DNA of 64,000 nucleotides from CAYNRA01 sp046293395. Lineage in GTDB: Bacteria > Bacteroidota > Bacteroidia > Cytophagales > Spirosomataceae. The DNA lies in the NCBI GenBank assembly GCA_046293395.1, contig JBKBOU010000003.1, forward strand, positions 62,001-126,000, in the 5' to 3' direction. The translations under genes were made by a program, and so were the position numbers. Under the pieces are notes generated by a model, which saw nothing but the letters and a program-made list of their open reading frames with translations, ran no database searches and was not told the origin of the DNA. Shown here piece by piece: positions 1 to 7,598 of this stretch; the stretch's first letter is position 1, and each line of letters starts with the position of its first letter.

Positions 1-88
1 CTACTTGCTTACCTCTGATTAAGTCAGCTACTAACCGTACTTTACGAGGCGACGTAGGGTAATCGTTTAATCTTGCTTTTGCTTCCAT
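1..88 (-). CDS. rplV: 50S ribosomal protein L22, N-terminal part
   Basis: Partial gene running off the left edge. The 29 visible codons begin with ATG at 88 and read MEAKARLNDYPTSPRK then VRLVADLIRG, the conserved N-terminus of bacterial L22, which lines the ribosomal exit tunnel and contacts 23S rRNA. It lies 45 bases downstream of rpsS on the same strand, the normal S10-operon order, so it should be cotranscribed with the genes to its right. The C-terminal hairpin, site of macrolide-resistance changes, is outside the window. Confidence 0.95.
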   Translation of the reverse strand, partial: MEAKARLNDYPTSPRKVRLVADLIRGKQV

Positions 89-133
89 TTCAATTAATGA
101 TTATCATCAAAATCTGTAAACACAGATTCAATA

Positions 134-412
134 TTATCTTTTACCTTTATCCTTTTTATTTACGTGACCTCTGAAGTTACGTGTTGGTGCAAACTCACCT
201 AATTTATGTCCAACCATGTTGTCTGTTACATACACAGGGATAAACTTGTTACCATTGTGTACAGCAAACGTATGACCGATAAAGTCAGGTGAAATCATAG
301 AGCGTCTTGACCAAGTCTTAATCACTGTTTTCTTACCTGATCCATTCATCGCTTCCACCTTGTTCTCAAGGCGAAAATCAATATAAGGTCCTTTTTTTAA
401 CGAACGAGCCAT
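134..412 (-). CDS. rpsS: 30S ribosomal protein S19
   Basis: A 92-residue protein starting MARSLKKGPYIDFRL, with the conserved KTWSRRSMISPDFIGHTFAV segment and a basic C-terminus (NKKDKGKR), matching S19 in length and motifs along its whole length. S19 binds 16S rRNA in the head of the 30S subunit near the A-site finger. It sits between rplB (11-base gap) and rplV, the usual order, and is part of the same minus-strand operon. Nothing is unusual. Confidence 0.98.
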   Translation of the reverse strand: MARSLKKGPYIDFRLENKVEAMNGSGKKTVIKTWSRRSMISPDFIGHTFAVHNGNKFIPVYVTDNMVGHKLGEFAPTRNFRGHVNKKDKGKR

Positions 413-423
413 TTATAAATCGT

Positions 424-1248
424 TTATTTTGTTCTACGTGAAATTATCAAGCGATTAGAATATTTGTTCTTGTTTCTAGTCTTTTTACCTTTTGCTAAAA
501 GACCTTTTCTCGAACGAGGATGACCCCCTGAGGATCTACCTTCACCACCACCCATCGGGTGATCAACTGGGTTCATTGCAACCCCACGAACTCTAGGTGA
601 AATACCTAACCAACGACTACGACCAGCTTTTCCAAGTGTAACGTTCATGTGATCAGGGTTTGAAACTGAACCCACCGTTGCTACACATTTAGCAAGCACC
701 AATCTCATTTCACCAGAAGGCATTTTCAACGTTACATATTTCCCGTCCTTAGCCAATAACTGTGCATACGTTCCAGCACTTCTAGCCATCTGAGCACCTT
801 TTCCTGGGTGTAACTCAATGTTGTGCACAATTGTACCCAATGGAATATTTGAAAGAGGAAGTGAGTTTCCAATCTCTGGAGCTACGCTTTCACCGGCAAT
901 CAGCTTTTGACCTACGGACAAACCTTGAGGAGCAAGGATGTATCTTTTCTCACCATCTGTATATTGTACTAAAGCGATACGAGCTGAACGGTTTGGGTCA
1001 TACTCAATTGTAAGTACTTCACAAGCGATTTCTCTTTTATCTCTTTTGAAATCAATAATACGGTATCTTCTTTTGTGACCACCACCGATATATCTCGCTG
1101 TACGGTGTCCCTCGTTGTTACGACCACCTGTACGTTTGATGGTTGTAGTCAAACTTTTCTCTGGCTTACTTGCTGTAATATCCGAGAAGTCTGGCGCTAT
1201 TCTATGACGTTGACCAGGGGTTGTCGGTTTTAATTTTTTTACTGCCAT
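424..1248 (-). CDS. rplB: 50S ribosomal protein L2
   Basis: A 274-residue protein with the diagnostic L2 features: an N-terminal region beginning MAVKKLKPTTPG, the RNA-binding block around GGGHKRRYRIIDFKRDK, and the C-terminal GVAMNPVDHPMGGGEG loop containing the conserved histidine near the peptidyl-transferase centre. Length is normal. L2 is a primary 23S rRNA binder needed for subunit association. It follows rplW after a 59-base gap and precedes rpsS by 11 bases in the ribosomal operon. Confidence 0.98.
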   Translation of the reverse strand: MAVKKLKPTTPGQRHRIAPDFSDITASKPEKSLTTTIKRTGGRNNEGHRTARYIGGGHKRRYRIIDFKRDKREIACEVLTIEYDPNRSARIALVQYTDGEKRYILAPQGLSVGQKLIAGESVAPEIGNSLPLSNIPLGTIVHNIELHPGKGAQMARSAGTYAQLLAKDGKYVTLKMPSGEMRLVLAKCVATVGSVSNPDHMNVTLGKAGRSRWLGISPRVRGVAMNPVDHPMGGGEGRSSGGHPRSRKGLLAKGKKTRNKNKYSNRLIISRRTK

Positions 1249-1307
1249 TTGTGTTCAATTTGCAGTTGCGACGAACGCAACTATACTTGTAAATTTATAA
1301 TGTTTAA

Positions 1308-1595
1308 TTATAATTCAGCATAAAAGTCAATTAGTTCACCCGCTTTGAGAGTGACAAATGCCTTTTTAATTGTTGCAGTACGACCTGAAGTCATCTTAGT
1401 TTTGGTCATGCGTGACTTTGTCTTTCCGATTTGGCGGATAGTGTTCACTTCTGCAACTGAAACGCCGTACATCTTTTCGACTGCCTTAGCAATCTGGATT
1501 TTATTCGCGTTTACATCTACTTCGAACGCATACTTGCCTTGTGTATTCAAGCCTTGCGTTTTTTCAGTGATGATTGGTTTTTTTAATACGCTCAT
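1308..1595 (-). CDS. rplW: 50S ribosomal protein L23
   Basis: A 95-residue protein with the L23 pattern: KKPIITEKTQ at the N-terminus, YAFEVDVNANKIQIAKAVEK in the core, then the basic loop and the closing AFVTLKAGE strand. L23 sits at the exit of the peptide tunnel and is the docking site for trigger factor and SRP. It is 33 bases downstream of rplD, in the standard L4-L23-L2 order. Length is ordinary. Confidence 0.97.
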   Translation of the reverse strand: MSVLKKPIITEKTQGLNTQGKYAFEVDVNANKIQIAKAVEKMYGVSVAEVNTIRQIGKTKSRMTKTKMTSGRTATIKKAFVTLKAGELIDFYAEL

Positions 1596-1628
1596 GATTA
1601 ATTACTTTAGTTCGTTTGTCGATTTACA

Positions 1629-2255
1629 TTAGCTAAGGATAGACTCAATCACTGGAAGTGCGCTTTCAGATATAATCACTTTTTCAGCGTTTACAATCTC
1701 ATACGTACTCACTTGTGCAGCTGTTGTTACCTTTGTCTTTGGAATATTTCTACTCGACAAATAAACAGTTTCATTGAACTCTGGCGTCAACAAAATAGTC
1801 TTAACTCCGCTCAATGACAAATTGCCAAGGAACCCGATATATGATTTTGTTTTCGCTACGTCAAAAGAAAAATCTTCCACTACTAGAATGTTTCCTTCTG
1901 CAGCACGAACTGAAAGAGCTGATTTACGAGCTAACTCTTTCACCTTTTTGTTCAACTTGAAGCTGTAATCTCTTGGAGTAGGACCGAATACACGACCACC
2001 ACCTACGAAAATCGGAGCCTTGCGCGACCCGTGACGAGCGCCACCTGACCCTTTTTGCTTCAAAATTTTCTTAGTTGAGCGGTTTACTTCAGCTCTTTGC
2101 TTTGCTTTGTGTGTTCCTTGGCGTTGGTTTGCCAAGTATTGCTTAACATCTAACCAAATTACATGGTTGTTAGGCTCAATACCGAAAATGTCGGCATGTA
2201 AAGTAACTGTTCTACCAGTGTCTTTACCGTTTTTGTCTACAACTTTTACTTCCAT
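1629..2255 (-). CDS. rplD: 50S ribosomal protein L4
   Basis: A 208-residue protein carrying the long L4 loop region (RSTKKILKQKGSGGARHGSR, then FVGGGRVFGPTPRDY) and the C-terminal globular part. L4 contributes to the exit-tunnel constriction; in enterobacteria it also represses its own operon through the S10 leader. It lies 51 bases downstream of rplC. Whether this L4 regulates the long leader upstream of rplC here is not shown by the sequence. Confidence 0.97.
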   Translation of the reverse strand: MEVKVVDKNGKDTGRTVTLHADIFGIEPNNHVIWLDVKQYLANQRQGTHKAKQRAEVNRSTKKILKQKGSGGARHGSRKAPIFVGGGRVFGPTPRDYSFKLNKKVKELARKSALSVRAAEGNILVVEDFSFDVAKTKSYIGFLGNLSLSGVKTILLTPEFNETVYLSSRNIPKTKVTTAAQVSTYEIVNAEKVIISESALPVIESILS

Positions 2256-2306
2256 TATTATTTCCTGTTTTTTCGATGTCGTCAGGAGCCGACCTAAGTT
2301 AAAAAA

Positions 2307-2924
2307 TTACTTATGAAGTGTGATTACCGAGTTTTTAGGCCCAGGAACTGACCCACTGATAACCAATAGGTTTTGCTCAGGAAGAACTTTCAAAACTTTC
2401 AAGTTTTGAACTGTAATCTTCTTGTTACCCATGCGACCACCCATTTTCAAACCTTTGAATACACGTGCTGGATAAGAACATGCACCAATTGAACCTGGGT
2501 GACGAAGTCTGTTGTGCTGCCCGTGTGTTGACTGACCAACACCACCGAATCCGTGGCGCTTCACAACCCCTTGGAAACCACGACCTTTTGAGTTACCACT
2601 TGCATCTACAAACTCACCTTCTGCAAACACATCTTCGATACGAATTACATCACCAAGATTGAAAGATTTCTCGAACTCTTTGAACTCGACTAACTTACGC
2701 TTTGGTGTTGTGTTTGCTTTTTTGAAGTGACCTTGAAGAGCTTTTGTTGTGTTTTTCTCTTTCTTTTCGCCGAAACCTAATTGAATTGCTTCGTAGCCAT
2801 CCTTATCAGCTGTACGAACTTGAGTAACTACACATGGACCTGCTTCTACAAGCGTGCACGCGATTGCCTGACCGTTTTCGTAGATGGTGGTCATACCGAT
2901 TTTCTTACCAATAATTCCAGACAT
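2307..2924 (-). CDS. rplC: 50S ribosomal protein L3, first gene of this transcription unit
   Basis: A 205-residue protein starting MSGIIGKKIGMTTIYE and containing the L3 signature around KGRGFQGVVKRHGFGG with the QSTHGQHNRLRHPGSIGA stretch that carries the methylatable glutamine region in other bacteria. L3 helps nucleate 50S assembly. Unlike the common order there is no rpsJ directly upstream: 452 bases without a convincing gene separate rplC from the next gene, and they contain a promoter and a structured leader. Confidence 0.97.
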   Translation of the reverse strand: MSGIIGKKIGMTTIYENGQAIACTLVEAGPCVVTQVRTADKDGYEAIQLGFGEKKEKNTTKALQGHFKKANTTPKRKLVEFKEFEKSFNLGDVIRIEDVFAEGEFVDASGNSKGRGFQGVVKRHGFGGVGQSTHGQHNRLRHPGSIGACSYPARVFKGLKMGGRMGNKKITVQNLKVLKVLPEQNLLVISGSVPGPKNSVITLHK

Positions 2925-3269
2925 TGTCTTTATTAAAATTTGTTTCGCTATGAAAATATACGCCTAATTGGGCCGCAAAATTCGTGAAAATTCCGCAGTA
3001 ATCCAATTGAATGGCAAAAAACTATTTACTACAAACCAGCGGTTGGGCACGCACCCAACTTGAACATTTGATGAAAACCACTTGGGTAAGGTGTGCATAT
3101 TTAGTGAGGATACACCTTGTTGCCTTTCGTCAATTCCTGCAATAACATACAAGCGAATGAGTGACTGTATGATGAAAACGCTTTGGACTCACAGTCAAGC
3201 TCAGATTGGTTTCGTAAGATAAACGACTTCATCTGAACAATTTGGAGGTAGTTCGTTCTATTTGGAACG
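2925..3269 (-). promoter_or_regulatory. Candidate structured 5' leader of the rplC operon
   Basis: If transcription starts just below the -7 box at 3270-3277, the rplC message has an untranslated leader of about 340 bases. It contains several inverted repeats: 3254-3258/3265-3269 (CGTTC/GAACG), 3162-3168/3191-3197 (TGACTGT/ACAGTCA), 3088-3094/3112-3118 (AAGGTGT/ACACCTT) and 3042-3047/3054-3059 (GTTGGG/CCCAAC). No convincing ORF explains the length. Autoregulatory leaders are well known before ribosomal operons; assigning that role here is inference, and I do not recognise a described leader family. Confidence 0.5.
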
Positions 3270-3277
3270 CAAAGATA
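3270..3277 (-). promoter_or_regulatory. -7 promoter element for the rplC operon
   Basis: On the minus strand these bases read TATCTTTG, an exact match to the Bacteroidota housekeeping -7 consensus TAnnTTTG. A long T/A-rich tract lies just upstream, but there is no clear TTG at the -33 position. The predicted start lies immediately before the small CGTTC/GAACG hairpin. Confidence 0.6.
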
Positions 3278-3318
3278 AAACTTTTTTTTATAAAAAAAAA
3301 CTATACTCTTTCTTTATA

Positions 3319-3354
3319 AAAAAAGGGTTGATTCATTCATCAACCCCTTTTTTT
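3319..3354. terminator. Rho-independent terminator after the FN3 protein gene
   Basis: A stem GGGTTGAT/ATCAACCC with a six-base loop, flanked by an A-run on one side and a T-run on the other, lies 23 bases beyond the stop of the FN3-repeat gene. On the minus strand the stem is followed by six T residues. It separates that gene from the ribosomal-operon promoter. Confidence 0.85.
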
Positions 3355-3376
3355 GTTTACTTTAACTTTAAACTCA

Positions 3377-6037
3377 TTAATACTTATGTATTTTTTTTGC
3401 AATCACCCCATGTTCGGTTCTTATACTGATTGTATATGAACCAGGTTTAAGTGACTGAAGACTCATCTTATCCATCTCGTTTCTCCATTCTACTGACAAA
3501 ACAACTCGCCCGATTTCATTCGTGATTTCAATATTTGCTCCACTTAGATCAATACCCGTTTGATTATCCAAAAACAATACATCTGTAGTTGGATTTGGAA
3601 AAACCCGCATAAAATCAGGAGATAATTGGGCTTGTGTACCTAAAATAGGGATGATGAGCGTATTGGCGAATGTCGAGCCTCCAAATGGATTGACAGCTTG
3701 AACTCGATATTGATACGTAACACCTTGAGAAACGTTGACATCTTGGTACGCAAGTGTATTTCTTGGTAAAGATGCAATTCTTTCAAAGGATGCTCCATTG
3801 TTTGAAGACCTGTAAATATCAAAACTAGACTCACGAATTGAATCATCTAGCCATGATAATCGTACGGACTTTGATGCTTGTTCGTAAGAACCGCGGAAGT
3901 GGTAGGGTGCATTAGGCGCTTTGGTATAAGACACATCCATTCTCACTATATTTGTCTCAGGTGATTCTCCATACTTGTTAAACGCCTTCACAGAATAATA
4001 CCAACTCAACCCCTCATCCAACGGGAAATGAAAGAAACTAGACCTATCGGGAGCAATTTTAGCTACTTGCTTTAGTGAGGAAGGTGTATTTCCTGCACTG
4101 ATTATGAACCCATCTTCATCGTTTGAATTATCTCTCCAACCGAGATTGAAATATCTATCCCCTAAGTTATTAAATGTCTCAGATGTGGCTAAATTTGAAG
4201 GTGCCAAAGGTGGACCCAAAAGTGTAGCATATACAAAACCCGATCCAGATTCACCCGCATCATTGACAGCAAATACGATGAATCCATAATCCACTTTAGG
4301 GAGTAGGTTCGTAAGCAAGACGGAACTAGAATCACGGTTAATTTCAATTTCATTCTGTAACCTATTCAAAGCGTATAACCTTACGATATTTTTCTTTCTG
4401 GTATTCGTATTGAACGTAAAGTCTTCTTGTGTGCTATTTTTCCAAGTTAGGCGTACTTCTTTATCTGAGAGAACAACCGCTTTCAACTCTTCTGGGCGGT
4501 TTGGAACAACAAGTTTACGTGTCGTTACACTAATAACATTTGACAAAGCACTGCCACTTATATTTTCAGATTTAATTCTGTATAAATAGGTAGTTCCATT
4601 CATCAAGCCGGAGTCAAATGTGGTTGTATCATTCATCTGAACAATTTTAGAGGCTGTCCAAGTTACCCCATTATCTAGCGATCTTTCAATAACAAATCGC
4701 TCCTCATTCGTAGAGTTATCCTTCCACTTTAGAACCACAACATTCAACTGAATCTCCACTGCTTGCAAGTTTGAAGGTGCAACGGGTGGCTTAGGTCTTG
4801 TCACAATAAATGCCGAATTAGAGAAAGGAGAAGGCCCTGCACGATTGATTGAAATTATCCTAAAAAAGTAGTCAATATTATCTATAATTCCAGTTGCCAG
4901 ATACCTACCCTTAGGGGTGTTATTTGGAGGTAATTCAGCTAAAATTTTCCAGGTTCTTCCCTGATCTAATGAAAATTGGATTTCAAACTGATTTTCATAC
5001 GTATCGACGTCATCCCAGACGAGTTCTAATTCATCAAATTTTGATGTATAATTCACAATAAGATTCTTGGGACCTTCCAGTTGTGGAAAAAGAAATAAGG
5101 GAGAAGAAGCTGGGGTAAAGCCAGAATAAATGGTATCAGCAGGGGTATTTGCCGTATTTACAATGAAAGAGCGAACTCTTCCAATATAGTTCCTTGTGGG
5201 TTCAAGTCCGGTTATTTCTGCACTTGAAACCGCACCTGCTGGATAGAACATTTTGTAAAACCAACTTGCACCGTTATCTTTTGAGAGCTGTAACTCAAAT
5301 CCTGACTCATTTGTCGAGTTGTCGTTCCAAGAATAGACGAGAACTACTTTCCCAATTGGCTGAGTGGCGGTAAGTTCACTTGGAGCTACGATTTGATTCG
5401 ATATTTTAACAGAATCTGACAAATTTGAGTAGGCTGAATAGATTGTATCTGAAGGTGTTTTACTCGAATTTACGACATAAGAACGAATTCTAAATCGGTA
5501 GGTACTATCCGATTTTAATCCTGAAACAATAGCCGCGTTCGAATTAGCTGGAGTTGAGCCTATCAATCGTTTGAAATTTGTAGTACTATTAACAGAAATT
5601 TCTATTGAGAAACCTTTCTCGGCAGATGAGTTATCTGACCAATCCAAGCGAATTTCTGTCGTTGCAGATTGTGTAGCACGTAGCGATGTTGGTGAATTAG
5701 GCTTTGTATAGACAGAAGCGCCCAAAAGTTCAAAAAAAACAGTAGGCGTTCCAGAACCAACAAATAGCTTGTACTCCAAACCTTTCCCTTCTTGTAAACC
5801 CGTATGCGTGAATGTGGTATCATTCAAATTGGTAGTGGTTGTAAGAACTGAAAAAGAATCTGATGTACCTAAATTTCTAAACCTAACTTGATAGCTATTC
5901 ACAGTTCCACCTTGCTTATTCCATCGCAGGAAAACACTATTTGTGGAAGTATCTTTTGCTGTAAAAGTACCCTGAGCTTGTGCGCTAAGTGTAATTGAAA
6001 AGGCAAATAGGAGGATTAGATGTAATCTTTTACCCAT
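3377..6037 (-). CDS. Secreted multi-FN3 protein with T9SS type A sorting domain
   Basis: An 886-residue protein with a signal peptide (MGKRLHLILLFAFSITLSAQ). About eight fibronectin type III modules follow, at roughly residues 23-112, 113-215, 217-318, 322-415, 418-508, 512-606, 610-703 and 705-797; several share the pattern PxxL.A......V.L.W.DNS..E..F.IE. The last ~80 residues (MRVFPNPTTDVLFLDN ... GVIAKKIHKY) match the type A C-terminal signal for the type IX secretion system. It is probably exported and surface-attached or released. No catalytic domain is visible, so an adhesive or structural role is inference. A TAttTTTG box at 6077-6084 is its probable promoter. Confidence 0.85.
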   Translation of the reverse strand: MGKRLHLILLFAFSITLSAQAQGTFTAKDTSTNSVFLRWNKQGGTVNSYQVRFRNLGTSDSFSVLTTTTNLNDTTFTHTGLQEGKGLEYKLFVGSGTPTVFFELLGASVYTKPNSPTSLRATQSATTEIRLDWSDNSSAEKGFSIEISVNSTTNFKRLIGSTPANSNAAIVSGLKSDSTYRFRIRSYVVNSSKTPSDTIYSAYSNLSDSVKISNQIVAPSELTATQPIGKVVLVYSWNDNSTNESGFELQLSKDNGASWFYKMFYPAGAVSSAEITGLEPTRNYIGRVRSFIVNTANTPADTIYSGFTPASSPLFLFPQLEGPKNLIVNYTSKFDELELVWDDVDTYENQFEIQFSLDQGRTWKILAELPPNNTPKGRYLATGIIDNIDYFFRIISINRAGPSPFSNSAFIVTRPKPPVAPSNLQAVEIQLNVVVLKWKDNSTNEERFVIERSLDNGVTWTASKIVQMNDTTTFDSGLMNGTTYLYRIKSENISGSALSNVISVTTRKLVVPNRPEELKAVVLSDKEVRLTWKNSTQEDFTFNTNTRKKNIVRLYALNRLQNEIEINRDSSSVLLTNLLPKVDYGFIVFAVNDAGESGSGFVYATLLGPPLAPSNLATSETFNNLGDRYFNLGWRDNSNDEDGFIISAGNTPSSLKQVAKIAPDRSSFFHFPLDEGLSWYYSVKAFNKYGESPETNIVRMDVSYTKAPNAPYHFRGSYEQASKSVRLSWLDDSIRESSFDIYRSSNNGASFERIASLPRNTLAYQDVNVSQGVTYQYRVQAVNPFGGSTFANTLIIPILGTQAQLSPDFMRVFPNPTTDVLFLDNQTGIDLSGANIEITNEIGRVVLSVEWRNEMDKMSLQSLKPGSYTISIRTEHGVIAKKIHKY

Positions 6038-6076
6038 TGAGGTTATTTTTTTTAGTTAGAAAAACGCGTAAATATA

Positions 6077-6084
6077 CAAAAATA
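6077..6084 (-). promoter_or_regulatory. -7 promoter element before the FN3 protein
   Basis: Reads TATTTTTG on the minus strand, about 40 bases upstream of the FN3 gene start. It fits TAnnTTTG; no TTG is visible at the expected -33 distance, so the call rests on one element and position. Confidence 0.45.
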
Positions 6085-6097
6085 TAAATTTAATTAA

Positions 6098-7597
6098 TCA
6101 AAGAGATATTTTAGCAATTTCATTGGAATTTTCTAGTTTTAATACACCCCTAGGACAAACTGCTGAACATACGCCACATCCTACACAAGAGGCTCTTACT
6201 ATATCTTGTCCTTTTTGCGCATACGCCCGGACATCAATTCCTTGTTCACAGTATGTTGAGCAATTTCCGCATGAAATACATTGCCCACCATTTGTTGTAA
6301 TTCTATATTTGGATTTAAACCGCTGGATAATCCCCATATAAGCTGCTAATGGGCAACCAAAGCGACACCAAACCCGATTACCCATCAAGGGGTAAAACCC
6401 TGTCCCGATTACTCCCGAAAAAATAGAACCCACCAAAAAACCATAATAATACTTCATGCTTTCGACAGAAATGAATCCCGCAATTGTATAACTTCCTGTT
6501 ATATAGCTATATAGAACTCCAATCGTCATCACGGTTACAAAAACAAGAATACAATAAATAAGATACCTTTCGACTTTCCATGCTTTCATCGATTTATCTG
6601 ACAACTGCCGAAACGGGTCGCCAAGCGTCTCTGCTAAACCTCCACAACCACAAACCCAGGAGCAGTACCATCTTTTTCCGTACAAGTACGTAAGTATTGG
6701 AACCCCAATAACAAATAGAGCAATGCCCCACACAAATAGAAAAATCCCAAATGTACCTCCTTGTATTTTTTGGTCAATACGATAATCAAAAAAGAAAGAA
6801 TAATCCAAAGGCCACATGTTTTTTAAATCCGCAGATGGTAACTGGAACTTACTGAGTAACTCTGGCAACAGAAATGCGATACATAACTGAAAAAACATCA
6901 CGGATGACGTTCGCACCAATTGGTATTTATTTTCTCTGTATTTTAAAATCATCCGAATCCCCATGACGACGACCGCAACTGTGTAAAGGAATCCATACAA
7001 AAACCATTGACTTGCCTTTCCTCCATTGAGAACAAGACTCAATGCATCTAATCCTACGATCCAATTCGTTAGAAAATGAGGAAAAAAGTAAAGAACAATG
7101 TAAAAAGTAATCAAAAAGCTACCAATTCCAATCCCTAACCATTTCTGAGAAGTAGCAGGATTCCGAAAAATATTTGTATTTCGCTGGCTCGATGTCATTG
7201 CCGTTAACTCCGTATAAAACAAAAGCAATGCGCCAAGAATAATAGGTAAAAAGCATAGGTACCACTGCGCCATCGGATTATCTTTCCAAAAACCCTGAGC
7301 AGCAGCTTTACTCAATTCAAGTTCATACTTGGTATAAATTTTCTTATCCCAAGATTGCGATGCGTCAAACTCAGCATTGACTTTATCAATCGCTTGTCGA
7401 ATCTCAGTTGAAAAGCTAAAAACTTCTCCATATTCTTGCCCAATCATATCTTTGAGCAAAGGTCTGAGTAATTCTTGATGTTCTTTGGATACGTTTTCCG
7501 TGAAGATAGATTCTGTTAACACAAATCGATTCCCAAATAGAACACTCACCCAAATCACAAAGCCAGATACAATCAGTACGATACTTATATTTTTCAT
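6098..7597 (-). CDS. Membrane polyferredoxin (NapH/NosR C-terminal-like)
   Basis: A 499-residue membrane protein. An N-terminal TM anchor precedes a periplasmic-looking segment, then about five more hydrophobic helices. Two cysteine groups of the NapH/NosR type (CSWVCGCGG, and CRFGCP after NRVW) lie beside membrane segments. The C-terminus has two 4Fe-4S ferredoxin motifs, CISCGNCSTYCEQG and CVGCGVCSAVCPRG. Such proteins pass electrons between quinol or cytosolic donors and periplasmic or membrane acceptors. Its start is one base after the stop of the FAD oxidoreductase gene, so the two are almost certainly translated together and probably form one redox unit. No terminal reductase gene is adjacent, so the acceptor is unknown. 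Confidence 0.8.
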   Translation of the reverse strand: MKNISIVLIVSGFVIWVSVLFGNRFVLTESIFTENVSKEHQELLRPLLKDMIGQEYGEVFSFSTEIRQAIDKVNAEFDASQSWDKKIYTKYELELSKAAAQGFWKDNPMAQWYLCFLPIILGALLLFYTELTAMTSSQRNTNIFRNPATSQKWLGIGIGSFLITFYIVLYFFPHFLTNWIVGLDALSLVLNGGKASQWFLYGFLYTVAVVVMGIRMILKYRENKYQLVRTSSVMFFQLCIAFLLPELLSKFQLPSADLKNMWPLDYSFFFDYRIDQKIQGGTFGIFLFVWGIALFVIGVPILTYLYGKRWYCSWVCGCGGLAETLGDPFRQLSDKSMKAWKVERYLIYCILVFVTVMTIGVLYSYITGSYTIAGFISVESMKYYYGFLVGSIFSGVIGTGFYPLMGNRVWCRFGCPLAAYMGIIQRFKSKYRITTNGGQCISCGNCSTYCEQGIDVRAYAQKGQDIVRASCVGCGVCSAVCPRGVLKLENSNEIAKISL

Positions 7598-7598
7598 T

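Noticed and set aside
2964..3152. 62-residue ORF upstream of rplC on the minus strand
   Set aside because: Composition is not protein-like, no family motif, and it spans hairpins of the candidate leader.
5190..5215. tRNA T-arm-like GGTTCAAGTCC
   Set aside because: It is inside the FN3 gene, and no acceptor or anticodon stem can be built around it.
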